Positions 1 to 10,215 of a DNA stretch of 64,000 nt are shown in pieces. Position numbers and translations under genes: made by a program. Numbering within the stretch: the first letter of the stretch is position 1; each line of letters starts with the position of its first letter. The notes under the pieces were generated by a model. The model made no database searches and was not told where the DNA came from. It was given only the letters and a program-made list of their open reading frames with translations. This DNA comes from Blakeslea trispora (lineage: Eukaryota; Mucoromycota; Mucoromycetes; Mucorales; Choanephoraceae): assembly GCA_025331445.1 (NCBI GenBank), contig JAIWNE010000050.1:62001-126000 (forward strand), written 5' to 3'.

Positions 1-895
1 CGAACGCCTGAAAATCAACAGAGCGTTGAAAGGCTAGTGCATCGGCTGGGTTGTATAGGTTGAGAGAGGTAGGAGAAAGACATTGTGTGAAGAAGGGTTC
101 AAAGCGGCAGCGACCAGCTGTGACAGCGCGGTGAGAGCTGGTTTTCTGGGTGAGGGCGTAGAAAATGGCCGTATGGATGGTAGGCGTAAATGGTGGAGAC
201 AGGACTATCCTTCAACTTTTTGGACAGAGCAAAAGAGCTGGAGGAATGAATAATGGCAGGGAGAGGCAGGAGCAAACAGTCAAGGGAACTTGGCGTGTAG
301 GTATAAGAATTCCTAGGGATGCGGTCCATTGTTTGACAGATCACAGAGACTGTATTACTAGCCAGGAGTCGATGAGATGGTTCTCGAACAGCCGAGAATA
401 GTAGGATTAGCAAGTTATTGCTCTTGAGCAGGTGACAGTAATGGAATGCCACATAGGAATGGAGTGGGCTCTGACCTGCATCGGGGTGGAGGAAAGGGTG
501 GAGCCATCGAAAGAAGAGAATAGCCTGTTGCAAAGCGATGTCGATGATCCCAAAACCACCATACTTCCGTGGGGCAGTCATAGTTTCCCAACTGATGCGA
601 AGGAAATTTCCACGGCTGACGAATGAGCTGACGATCGATTGTATGGAGCGCAAGATAGTCCTTATGATTGAGGTAACGCTTAAAACATACCAGCATTTGG
701 ACAGGATTAGGGCATTGGCGACAGTATCACGGCCTAAGATGAACAGATTGCGATTAGAGTGTGTGTCAGCAACAGTTTTGAGAGATCCATTGAAAAATGA
801 GAAAAGGATATCGCGTTGATGAAGAGATTGGATTAATGAGTATCCAAGGTAAATGATGGGATCGGAGAGCTCTACGTTTTCGTTTCGTGCAATAA
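1..895 (-). pseudogene. LINE (non-LTR retrotransposon) reverse-transcriptase fragment
   Basis: Read on the minus strand, one frame is open from about 895 down to a stop at 99. It resembles the region downstream of the polymerase palm in fungal LINE ORF2 proteins. Visible landmarks are a YLGYSL block, an ILGRDTVANALILSKCWYVL block, and the typical ISWETM...PRKYGGFGIIDIALQQ block, followed by a tryptophan-rich stretch. Beyond the stop at 99 similar-looking sequence continues in other frames to the window edge. No upstream endonuclease or YxDD catalytic core is present on the right side, so the copy is truncated at its 5' end near 895. It is a partial, probably dead copy. The family assignment rests on motif resemblance only. 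Confidence 0.72.
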
Positions 896-1337
896 GAATA
901 AATAAATCGTGCAGAATTAGAAAGCAATTTCGAGCAAAAGTTAAAAAAAAAGGTTTAGTGCAAATTTTGATGCTGCAAGTGGCCCAAATTGTCGTTCATG
1001 TTTCTACTTTGATTAACTTGTTTCTTTTACTGCTAATCATCTAGGATAAGACTAGCTCTGCAAAGATCGTCTAGTAGGTACACTTCGCCCCCTTTTTTAG
1101 CTCTCCTTCAATATCAAAATATCAGTTCTGAAACTTGTCGTGAATATGAATCTGGCATTAAATTGTCTCTTCCTGATTGGTCTCAAGGACACCTTTGACT
1201 TTACTAGAAACTCCCTTATAGTTGAATTGTAGAACTTTCTAGATCTGGCATGAACAGTACTCAGAAAACATATAAATACCTTCATATTCTAATTGAATAA
1301 ATTCAACCTTTATTCTGCCCAAAAACTCTTAGATATA
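896..1337. other. Spacer between LINE fragment and Tc1 element
   Basis: AT-rich sequence without a supported gene. It ends in the TA dinucleotide (1336-1337) used as target by the Tc1-type element. Confidence 0.5.
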
Positions 1338-1365
1338 CAGTCACACACAATAAAGATGCGTTGGG
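1338..1365. repeat. Left terminal inverted repeat of Tc1 element
   Basis: 28 bp, 25 of 28 identical to the reverse complement of 2637-2664. Preceded by the TA target site. Confidence 0.9.
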
Positions 1366-1402
1366 CAGAGATTTTGATCTACTTTTCCTCATAAAACTCA
1401 GC

Positions 1403-2491
1403 ATGCCTCTTAACAAACTCAAAACTTCAAGCTCTAAACCAGCTAGCGAAGATCGCAAACCTAATAAAAATCATGATTTAAAGATATTCTGGGGTATTTA
1501 TTGGCTTAAGGAAGCAAATTTCTCTTATGCCAAGATAGGTGACATGGTTGGTGTAGCTAATACCAGTGTCCAAAGAGTTGTAAACAGAATCAAGAAAACC
1601 GGGTCACCAATGCAAAACAAATCACCTGGGCGACCCAAAGTCTTATCCGAAAGAGATTTGAACCATCTTGAGTTGATTGTAAGACGCTATCCTTTTACTT
1701 CTTACAACCAAATAATTTCAGAGATTAAATTGATTCAGGTCAACATTCACAGAAGCACTCTAATAAGTTACTTGAAAGATATGGGCTTTACATCGTATTT
1801 CGCAGGTCATAAGCCAGAGCTGCCTGAAGTAAACAGCCTCAAGCGACTTCGATGGGCCAAAGAAAGGGTCAGTTGGCTATTAGAGAGTTGGAGACGTGTT
1901 GTGTGGTCCGATGAGTCACGGTTTACCGTGGAAGGTTATCGGGGAGGAGCCAGAGTGCTCCAAAAGCTCGGTGAAAGGTATCAAGAGCAACATATTGTGC
2001 CTACAACAAAGTGGGGCAAAGGAAGTATGATGATTTGGGGCTGTTTTTGGGCTGGCGGTTTCGAACCTTTGGTCTTGTGTGATAGCTCTGTAAACCAGGA
2101 TGCTTATGTCAACATCCTTGCTAAGAACTTCATGCCATGGTTCATTGAGCTGAGCGAGAAGGAGTACCAGGACTTCATACCGCAAGAAGACGGTGCTACA
2201 TGCCATACAGATAAGTATGCAACGTGGTGGAAAGACACACATCAAATCACCCGATTTGATTTCTGGCCACCACAAAGTCCTGATCTCAACCCAATTGAGC
2301 ATATCTAGAGCTCATTTGATAAGCTCATTGAAGAAAAGAGGCCAGACATAAACAATGTTGAGCAATTGGAGTCGGCTCTGAAGGAAACTTGGACGCAGAT
2401 CAGCGTTGACCTTGCAACACGTTTGGTCGAAAGCATGAAGGATCGCTGTCAGGCAGTTATTGATGCCAATGGTGGTCCAACCAAGTATTAA
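1403..2491 (+). pseudogene. Tc1-type transposase, interrupted by one stop codon
   Basis: About 362 codons from the first ATG inside the left TIR to TAA at 2489-2491. The N-terminal third is a paired-like helix-turn-helix DNA-binding region, including a GRPKVLSERD segment typical of the linker between the two HTH motifs. The catalytic domain follows: VVWSDESRF carries the first Asp, QEDGATCHT the second Asp, and PPQSPDLNPIEHI the Glu. I count 35 residues between second Asp and Glu (DD35E-like, against DD34E in Tc1 itself). An in-frame TAG at 2306-2308 (codon 302) sits three codons after the catalytic Glu, where the family normally has Trp, and the remaining 60 codons stay open. A single G-to-A change would explain it. 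Confidence 0.92.
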
Positions 2492-2636
2492 AAAAAAATA
2501 TCTTTTTGTCTTAATTCTTTAACCCTATGACTTGAGCTACATTTCTGTTGAATTTGAGAAAACAAGAGCCCTTCTTGGACTTACTATGTTTATTGCATGA
2601 TACAGTATGCTTCTTGGCGTTTCAAAAAAAGTATTT

Positions 2637-2664
2637 CCCAACACATCTTTTTTGTATGTGACTG
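2637..2664. repeat. Right terminal inverted repeat of Tc1 element
   Basis: 28 bp, inverted relative to 1338-1365 with three mismatches. Followed by TA at 2665-2666. Confidence 0.9.
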
Positions 2665-2835
2665 TACGTCTTTTCCTCATAATACTAATAAAAGCAACAA
2701 AAGGTCTTTAGGCCATCTGAATACAACAAAATTATAATATGTCGATCAAAAGTTTAAGAGATAAAGAAATAATAAGAGGTTTTAATATTTGCAAATAATA
2801 TATACATATAAAATAAGAAAGGCAAGAGAGAAAGC

Positions 2836-3018
2836 AAGAGAGAGAACAAGAGAGAGAACAAGAGAGAGAACAAGAGAGAGAACAAGAGAGAGAACAAGAG
2901 AGAGAACAAGAGAGAGAACAAGAGAGAGAACAAGAGAGAGAACAAGAGAGAGAACAAGAGAGAGAACAAGAGAAAGTAAGAGAGGAGAAAGTAAGAGAGG
3001 AGAAAGTAAGAGAGGAGA
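2836..3018. repeat. Minisatellite: 12-mer array grading into a 15-mer array
   Basis: Eleven perfect copies of AAGAGAGAGAAC run from 2836 to 2967. They pass directly into about three copies of a 15-base unit (GAGAAAGTAAGAGAG type) up to 3018. The array is all purine on the plus strand and ends six bases before the stop codon of the minus-strand gene at 3024. It reads open on both strands because the unit length is a multiple of three, and such frames should not be taken as genes. Confidence 0.95.
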
Positions 3019-3023
3019 AAGGC

Positions 3024-4810
3024 TTACTTTGGTGAGTGGTATACTTGTAGGTTGTTTTCTGTGTCCAGAAAAGCTTCTGTCAACTCATTGTCATACTTGA
3101 TCAATTGCTCCTGAGCAGAAAGTTAGTTTAATCTCAACAACACACTAAGCTACTTGACTTACCTTGAGCTCATAAATGTTCAACAATGCCTGCTTGAATT
3201 CACCGATCTCTTCTTCACATCTTGGTATCATCACTTCAGACACACGAACAGCAACATCAACATCAACACTCTCTACTATGATCAAAGCATACAGGTATCC
3301 TCGGCAACCTAAAGTAATAACAATTAAAGCCATTGAATCTCAAACCTAACTCAGATGTAATTACCATTCCAATCCATCGACCAAACGTTTTTGGCACCAT
3401 TCAGGATCTCATTGTAGGCTTGCAAAGACTTGGTGCACCTGATTGCCTTTGACTCCTGAATAGTGCTGCTGCTCTTGCAAGATCCATCTTTCAGTTCTGA
3501 AAAACAGATTGCCACATCGTTTCTGTTGTACAAGATTAAATCAGTTCGGCGGCCCATCATGTTCTTCATGCTTCTGTTGTTGTTGGTGGTGGTGGCGGTG
3601 GTTGACATCTCATTCAAGATCTTCATTCTCTTTGTACAATCTGAAGTCTTTTCACCACTCTTCCAAACCAGCAAAGTGTCAGCGAAAATGACATCAAGCA
3701 CCTCCTTGACCACCAATGTCAAGTCATTTTCACTCAGATCAATGAACTTTCTTTTTTGAGCCACTTCCTTTCCTTTTCCTTCTTCTTCTTCTTTGAGCGA
3801 CTTGAAGCCCCAGACATCGAACTTGTTCAAATCTATACAGTAGTCGCTCTATTTAAGGGTAACCAAAAATCTTGAAAATCCCACCCTTAAATAGAGAATA
3901 CCCTTAAATAGAATTGGTTTTAGAGCTTGTATTGATATATCCTTTTCAGAAACCTACCCTTATATAGAGAATACCCTTAAACAGAACATCCTTAAACAAA
4001 GCGACTGCTGTAACAATCTGTTCCTTTTTTTAGCCTCAATGCTGCTGACTTGCTGATAGAGCTGCAATGGTAGGTAAACCTTGTACTGCTTCTTGTATTC
4101 ATTAGAGTTGACATCAATGATGCCTGAAATTGACAGCCTACTAAAGCATTAGATAGATCTCCTATAAACAACTAGTCATACGTACTTCAGGCAACTCTTC
4201 TCGACCAGATTGAGGTTTTCGAAGTTGCTCAGCAACTTGTATGACATGATTGTCAAATAGTCACTGACTGTCTTGCTGGCTTTGGCTTCGAGTTCTATTA
4301 CCTCGTTCAACAATTCTTGAAGAACAACCTCGTATTCTTCTTTCTTGAACTATACAAAAAAGGAGTATTAGGTTGGTTTTATATCAAACTTTAAACTTAC
4401 CGCAGCCATACAACAGTTGAACAACTTGGACTGCAAGCAATCTTCAACCAAAGTCTAATTGAATTATTAGAATCAATCATATCAAAGCAAACTGCGTATA
4501 TTTACCTTCTTGTACAGCTCTTTCCAAGTGTCTTCTGGTACACTTGAGAGCTCTTTGATCCGTCTGATCAGTTCTGGCCTTTGAAGCTTGATAGCTTCTG
4601 AGAAGCGGAACACCCAAGCACTCTTGAGCTGCTTGTACGAGTTATAAACGTTGCTCTTCACAATGATGTTGGTGTTGTTGCTCAAGAAATGTCTTAAGAA
4701 CACGTCGTTTTCTCCCTCAACAAGCGATTTCAATTCTATCAAAGTATTAGAGTAAAGTTTTTGAACTCTTTTTTTTTTTCTCTTTTACCTATTTCGCCGA
4801 TGAATGTCAT
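3024..4810 (-). pseudogene. Unknown multi-exon protein with D...ELK motif, split by a MITE
   Basis: Minus-strand coding exons are about 4810-4789, 4741-4504, 4454-4401, 4350-4190, 4140-4011, 3837-3354, 3309-3164 and 3111-3024, joined by short GT-AG introns. The protein begins MTFIGEIELK and ends NLQVYHSPK. I do not recognise a named family. The C-terminal half contains GRRTDLILYNRNDVAICFSE followed by LK, a D...ExK spacing reminiscent of PD-(D/E)XK nuclease folds, and then a glycine-rich GYLYALI segment. Similar-looking unassigned proteins are, to my recollection, expanded in Mucorales. A 173-bp MITE interrupts the fifth/sixth coding block. Removing it with one TA restores an uninterrupted frame across the junction, while reading through meets a stop inside the MITE. 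The gene is therefore probably inactive here unless the insert is spliced out. Exon borders are approximate. Confidence 0.62.
3838..4010. mobile_element. 173-bp MITE (TA target, CAGTAGTCG termini)
   Basis: The ends are inverted: CAGTAGTCGCTCTATTTAAG at the left, and the right end reversed reads CAGCAGTCGCTTTGTTTAAG. It is flanked by TA on both sides (3836-3837 and 4011-4012). Internally, CCCTTAAATAGAGAATACCC-type motifs recur at both ends, giving nested inverted subrepeats. It has no coding capacity. The CAG termini and TA duplication fit a non-autonomous Tc1/mariner or pogo-like element. The terminal sequence differs from the Tc1 element at 1338, so a different transposase must have moved it. 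Confidence 0.88.
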
Positions 4811-5177
4811 TTGGATTTAAATATGAAGTATTGGGCCAAGAGAGAAAGTAGTTGAAAGTAGTTGAAAGAAGTAGAAAGCAGTAGAGAAAGCAGTAGAAAA
4901 CAGCAAAGAGAGAAAATAAAGACAAAGAAAATTCAACAGGCAATTCAAGCAAGGTATATATACCTTTTTCAAACCCTTGTGTAACGACATTAGGTTCAAA
5001 TTGAATCTTTGCAACAGTGAATGCCTAGCAATACCACTTGGAAAGCACTACATCTTCTACAAAACAAAATAAGAATCAATGTTGGTGTAGCTGTTAAGCT
5101 CTATGGGCTTAAGAACTTTTCCACAAGTTTAGCTATGAAGTTGCAGGACGAAACTGAACAATTGAAAATAATATGAG
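4811..5177. other. Upstream region of the MITE-split gene
   Basis: AT-rich, with imperfect AGTAGTTGAAAG / AGTAGAAAGC repeats at about 4849-4915. No gene seen. Confidence 0.5.
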
Positions 5178-5388
5178 AGAGATATTCAAAAAGTTTCACT
5201 CCGAAATTTATTTGTGATTGACAACTATTCTGCAGGAAATAGACTTGAATGAATCAGGATCTCATGGTTAGAAAGCTCTTTTTCTTCCCAAGCATACTAT
5301 GAGATCCTGGTTCATTCAAGTCTATATCTTGCAGAATAGTTGTCAATCACAGATAAATTTCGGAGTGAAACTTTTTGAATATATCTCT
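5178..5388. repeat. Long inverted repeat (foldback hairpin), arms about 88-90 bp
   Basis: The left arm is 5178-5265 and the right arm 5299-5388, with a 33-base loop between them. The arms are nearly identical when one is reversed. They share AAAAAGTTTCACTCCGAAAT and GACAACTATTCTGCA, and differ by a few substitutions and a 2-base insertion. Transcription through it on either strand would give an approximately 88-bp stem. No clear target-site duplication or TIR-like termini were seen, so the origin (foldback transposon remnant or inverted duplication) is open. Confidence 0.93.
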
Positions 5389-8265
5389 AATAACAAAAGC
5401 CTGTCTACACCATTTTCATATTACTGCTGCGCAAGTTTGAAACCCGTCTTTTTTATTCGGCCATACTTGGAGCTTAAAGACAAGACTCATAAAGATCTCT
5501 CAAACAAGGATCGCACTAGCAAAATCGTACTTGAATGCTATATTAACACTTCCTTTTTCTTGATTTTCCTTGCTACAACCTGTTGTTATTTGTCTTTCAA
5601 GAGAAATTTTATGAAGAATATGTCATTGTTTATTTTTGTTAAAATCGTATGTTTTATGCGTACTACATGAGGTCATCTACATCTTGTAGATCACTTCAAG
5701 ATAGATGCTGTTATTATTAGATGACCCTCTCTCTATTGTTTGTTCACATGAAATTGCATAATATCGACCATCAATCATTGGGTAAGAAAGAATTGACCTG
5801 TTTAGACTTTCATGCGTTCTTGTTGCCATTATTAGGACTCAATCTGCTCAGATCATCACATGCCAACTATTTTTTTGCTGATATTTCAGACACTCTGTGT
5901 GTTGTGAATAAGAAAAGAAGTAGAAGGACTGGAAGAGCAATTGAAAACAAGGAAGAAGAAAAAGAAAAGCGAGAGATCAGAAAAAGGATGGTATTGCATA
6001 GCAAGTGTACTATAAGAAGCCTTGTCGATTGTTCCTATCAATTACTACGTTCATAGTGTTTTTCGATTTAAACACCGTCTATCGAATCTTTTTGTTTACA
6101 TCTATGAAATTAAATGCAGCATACTTTGGTTAAAGCACCCGGATCATTCTTCTACTCTATTTGTGTGCTTAGGAAAAATCGATTATTTGTGTGAAAAATA
6201 ATGCAAAAATGATGAATCGATTGTCGTTATCGCTTAAGCCTAAGACATTCTTCGATTGCAGATTTCAGTAGCTTGCCACTTTGTTTCATTGATTTAAGGG
6301 CTTCTGTCTTTATTTGAGAGAAAAAAAAACAACAGATCCCTTTTTCATACTAGAAATAAAGTTTGATAACAGCGAATAAGCTTTTATTGTTAACATTAAT
6401 AAATAACCTTTTTTGCATATAAGAACACAAGAAAAAATCTTTTAGCTCAAACTCTACTTGCACCACGACAATTGAATTATTTTTCTAGATCCTCAATCTA
6501 CTCGTCTCGTTTGTCTTCACCAAAAAGGTCTATGACAAGAGAAATGAGTTTCAGATTGAACCAGAGCTCGTCTTTTGCCGATTCATAAAATGCAATTTCA
6601 AGTCTAGATTCAATATAATGGTGGATGGTAGTACGAGCTTATCTGTTTGATCCAAGAAATATGTTTTGTTTACTTTTGTATAAACCAGATGATTTAGAGC
6701 TTCTCTTCAAGGAAAAAAAAAAAGAAAGAAGAAAGAAAAGAAAAAAAAAGACTAGCTTCCCAAGCTATTCCTATGTATTAGTTGTCTGAGCACTCGCATA
6801 GTAAGAAAAAGCTAATTAAAGGTTCTGCTTTCTTTGGTCTATGTCAACTAATAGCAATGTCACGAAAAGATAGAGAATAAGGCATTCATGCTTATTCATT
6901 TAAAAATTTCTCTTTATTTCTTTTCCACTCCTTTCCTTTTTTTTCGGATCATTCCGAAACCTTTGGCATGAACAAACATTGAGATGCTCTTGCTCTGGTT
7001 CTTGTCATTGCTAGTCATTGATTTTTTTAGATTGTATTGTGCTTTATAAGAACTTATGAACTACCAACAATTGATTGCATCTTTTCCTGGCTTGTTTTCG
7101 TCTTTTCAGATAGCTACGATGAAGCAAACCTTTTTTTTCCAAAAATAGAGTAACAGAATAGGGAGTAACCCTTAATTTAAGCAATATCTTTATAGAGCAA
7201 TGTATTTTCTATACACTTAACTTTATGTCAATCACCATATACAACCTATATTTCTAGCATAATCATCAACGTGGCTTTATCAAGGTAAGACTGTCATAGC
7301 TTTCTTATGTAAACGAGTAAACTATATGAAAGAAAAATTGATAGACTATATTAGCTGCACAGGTAGCACAGACACTAAGCATGCAATAATCGATTTCCCC
7401 CATTCTTTTCAGAGCTCTGATTGACCTAATTTAGGATACTGAATAACAAAAGATAGCATAATAAATGACGGCAACAGATCATGGTAGAAAAAAAAAGCAG
7501 CAAAGTAAAAAAGAAAAGGGGATGAAGAAAAAAGAAGTACTGATATCGCATTTGAACATAACTTTGCTGGCAAGGCGTCTATTTGAGAGACCTTTGTATC
7601 AGAGCTTCAAGTGCACTAGTGGAAGAAAGAGCTACTTTCTGGAAGTACAATCTATGTCTTTTGACTTTGTACATGACTTTTTTTTGAAGATATTATATCA
7701 CAGACGAAACTGAGAATCACAAAATATAGACTGGATTACCTACTGCATCTACATAATAAAAAGCAAATTGAAAATATGTGTAGTGATCCGACATATTTCT
7801 TACAAACAGAATAAAGAAACAAAAGTTAATTCTGGTATAGCTCATCATCCTTATTCTTATAACAGAAATATACTAATAGTCCCATCGTATTTTCTTATTG
7901 TCTTTACCCTGATCAAACATCAGAATATGACACAAGGCACAATCAGAGAGGTGCCAAGTTGGCAGGAATCTATGGTATATCTGTTTCGTTTTATTTGGGT
8001 AAAACATCACATCAGCTTTGAGGTAGTTTCGGCTGGCAACATCTTTTATTATCGAACAGTGTCGCCTCACTTCAACCTCGTTCCAGTGTTGACAAGCGGC
8101 TTCTCCATCAGCGGTCTCCAGAGCTTTACGATAACATCTCATTCCAACTTATCAACGGTATCGTCAAAGAGACACTGGCGTCACTTTTGGCTCTCCAAAA
8201 TTGATTGAAAGAAGTGTATACATATGGCTTGGGTGACTTGTCTGGGGGGAGGGCAAAAATGGAAA
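5389..8265. other. Gene-poor accessory region
   Basis: About 2.9 kb of AT-rich DNA. Short open frames at 5721-6056, 7465-7713 and 7768-8208 have no recognisable domain, contain low-complexity Lys/Glu stretches, and show no plausible splice chain. I do not call any of them a gene. Confidence 0.45.
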
Positions 8266-8818
8266 TCCAAAAAAAAAGAATTTTCAAGTTTGGCGATAGC
8301 CAAACTTTTTTGGATTCACTAGGCTTTTACCTTCCTCTATCCGTACCTAAAAGCTTTTTACTCGCTCTCGCTCTACAGTCCTCTCTACCATACTTACACC
8401 GTCTGCCTGGAATACCTTTTGGTCTCTCGCTATACCGCTTCAAGCTCGGATAGCTTCGTATTGTCTCCTCCACTCAAAAATTCCCTGCCTCTCCTTTCTT
8501 CACTATTTGAATCCGTCTTCCTTCCCCTCTTCCCTCTGCCGCATCTGTTCTTCCTCTGAAGAGACTCTGGACCATTTCCTCTGTCCAGCCAAAGCTTCGG
8601 TTTGGTTCGCTTTGTTCCCTCTGATGCCCCTCGAATCCTTTGCTGAATCTAACGCTTTCTTCCAGTCATCCTTGTCCATGACTCCTCTTTGGCTCTCGTT
8701 TTTCTCTCGCATGAGTAGATTTTTGCATGTACTCTATGGGGTATCTGTCAAACCCATTGGCGTTCTATCTTTCAGGAGCTCCATTTCCTCCCTCCGCCGC
8801 TTTGAACACTATCACTAG
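8266..8818 (+). pseudogene. LINE ORF2 C-terminal fragment with zinc-binding knuckle
   Basis: In the plus-strand frame ending at 8818, the block SSLCRICSSSEETLDHFLCP (about 8525-8584) gives the C-x2-C...H...C pattern found near the C-terminus of many LINE reverse transcriptases, followed by a WFALFP segment typical of that tail. Upstream, in other frames, lie Leu/Ser-rich stretches of the kind that precede the knuckle. Frame changes around 8450-8500 show decay. The fragment is on the opposite strand from the copy at 1-895, so it is a separate insertion. Confidence 0.6.
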
Positions 8819-10215
8819 TCATCTCCACTTTTTTGAAGAACAAAGATACATGTAAATACGTTAGAATTTCTTTGCTCCCCTTTTATTCTTCTTTTATGTA
8901 TCCAGTCTTTTTTTTCTCTCTTCTGACACTTAAAGGACTTTATATAAAACTGGATTTGTTCCCCTAAAAAAACTTTTTTTTTTGGATTTGCATTATTATG
9001 AGCTACTTCAAGCACTTCAGACAATAAACTGAATCTTTGCGATGTTTTAGTGACATATCTATAGTAGCAATGCTAGAGAGATAATTGTGTACACTAAGTA
9101 TAGAGTAATATGAGGACAAATGAGTTGAAGGTAATATTTTGTTAGTTAATCGAGTTGGGGCCTTGACATCTCTTTTTATCCCAAACGCCCTCACACTGTT
9201 TGCTCTGCAATTGAGACATATAGAATTCTTGCAGTTAGATCTATGCATTTTTCCATTACACAGAACATCACCACATCCTTTGCATGTTCTCTTTAAAGCA
9301 GTTGCATTACTTGGATAAGGATAGTGTAGTGAACTACAGACCCTGATCGACCTATATTCCTAAATTGCTCAATCTTATCCTTCTTTCCATAATTATAAAC
9401 TCCTTCAGAGATTTATTATTCTTATTACTTCCATTTGAGCCTGACGGGACAAAAGAAATAAAATCAAAACATTAGTAATAGTAAAAATTCACTCTAAAAC
9501 CAGTTTTAGTGGCTGCTTTTTAGACCTTTTACATGAAAAGTCCAGCTTTGCAAGCGAGCAATAGCTGAACACAGCACAAAATATGGAACAAATAAGCTTC
9601 CAAGTTGATATTCACATCAGCAGAAAAACGCCCCCATAGGACTTTAATAAAGTTCCTTGGCGTCTTTTTTTGTTTTGTTTTGTTGTTCAAAATTTTATAG
9701 TAATTTCTCTTGGCCTCTTGCGCAGTATTGCTGTTAGCGGATGTTTGGACAAGGGTTCGTCCCTCCCTGAAGTTCGTTCAATGTAGATATCGTTTTGTTT
9801 TTCTTTATACTGTTTTTTTTTATCAAGTTGTTCAGTTGGAAGGAAGCTATCAATTCTGATCACTAATACAGTCATTGGAAACCAAAGTTCGATCGGGCCT
9901 TAAATAAGCATATTTGGCATGCTTGTAACAGTGTCTATCTGGAAGATTTTCGTGGCTTCTGTCAATGCTCTGACTCTAAGTTGCAAGTATGCTTGAATAA
10001 AGAATCTCTTTGAAATAGCACTTCGCATGAAAATCGTTTACACAGGTGCAATCTGAATTTTTTATAAGCGCAATCTTTTTCTGTTGGAGTGCAATCTATT
10101 TCCAGAAAAGGTGTAAAAAAGTAGCTTTTTAACTTCAAATTTTTCTCAGAGAAAAAAACCAAATAAATACTTTATTAAAAAATCAACATGTAATATAAAC
10201 AAATGGACAAGAAAT
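8819..10215. other. Intergenic region with one possible zinc-ribbon remnant
   Basis: AT-rich and without a supported gene. On the minus strand about 9159-9306 encodes a cysteine-rich stretch: TCKGCG, then VLCN, SNCK, ICLNC, and finally KRDVKA. This could be the tail of a decayed transposon protein. The rest contains poly-T tracts only. Confidence 0.4.

Larger units (their letters stand above)
1338..2664 (+). mobile_element. Tc1/mariner-type DNA transposon with TIRs and TA target duplication
   Basis: A 1,327-bp element is bounded by 28-bp terminal inverted repeats (1338-1365 and 2637-2664) that start with CAGTCACA and differ at three positions. It is flanked on both sides by TA (1336-1337 and 2665-2666), the hallmark target duplication of the Tc1/mariner superfamily. 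The interior is almost filled by one transposase reading frame. The size is usual for a full-length Tc1 element. The well-preserved ends and near-intact ORF suggest recent insertion, but the transposase carries an in-frame stop, so this copy is presumably non-autonomous. Confidence 0.93.

Noticed and set aside
2754..3100. Long open frames on both strands through the purine repeat
   Set aside because: They consist almost only of 12-mer translation (RTRE or LFSL repeats); an effect of unit length, not coding.
5721..6056. 111-codon open frame
   Set aside because: No domain, Lys/Glu-rich end, no plausible splice extension, and located in transposon-rich DNA.
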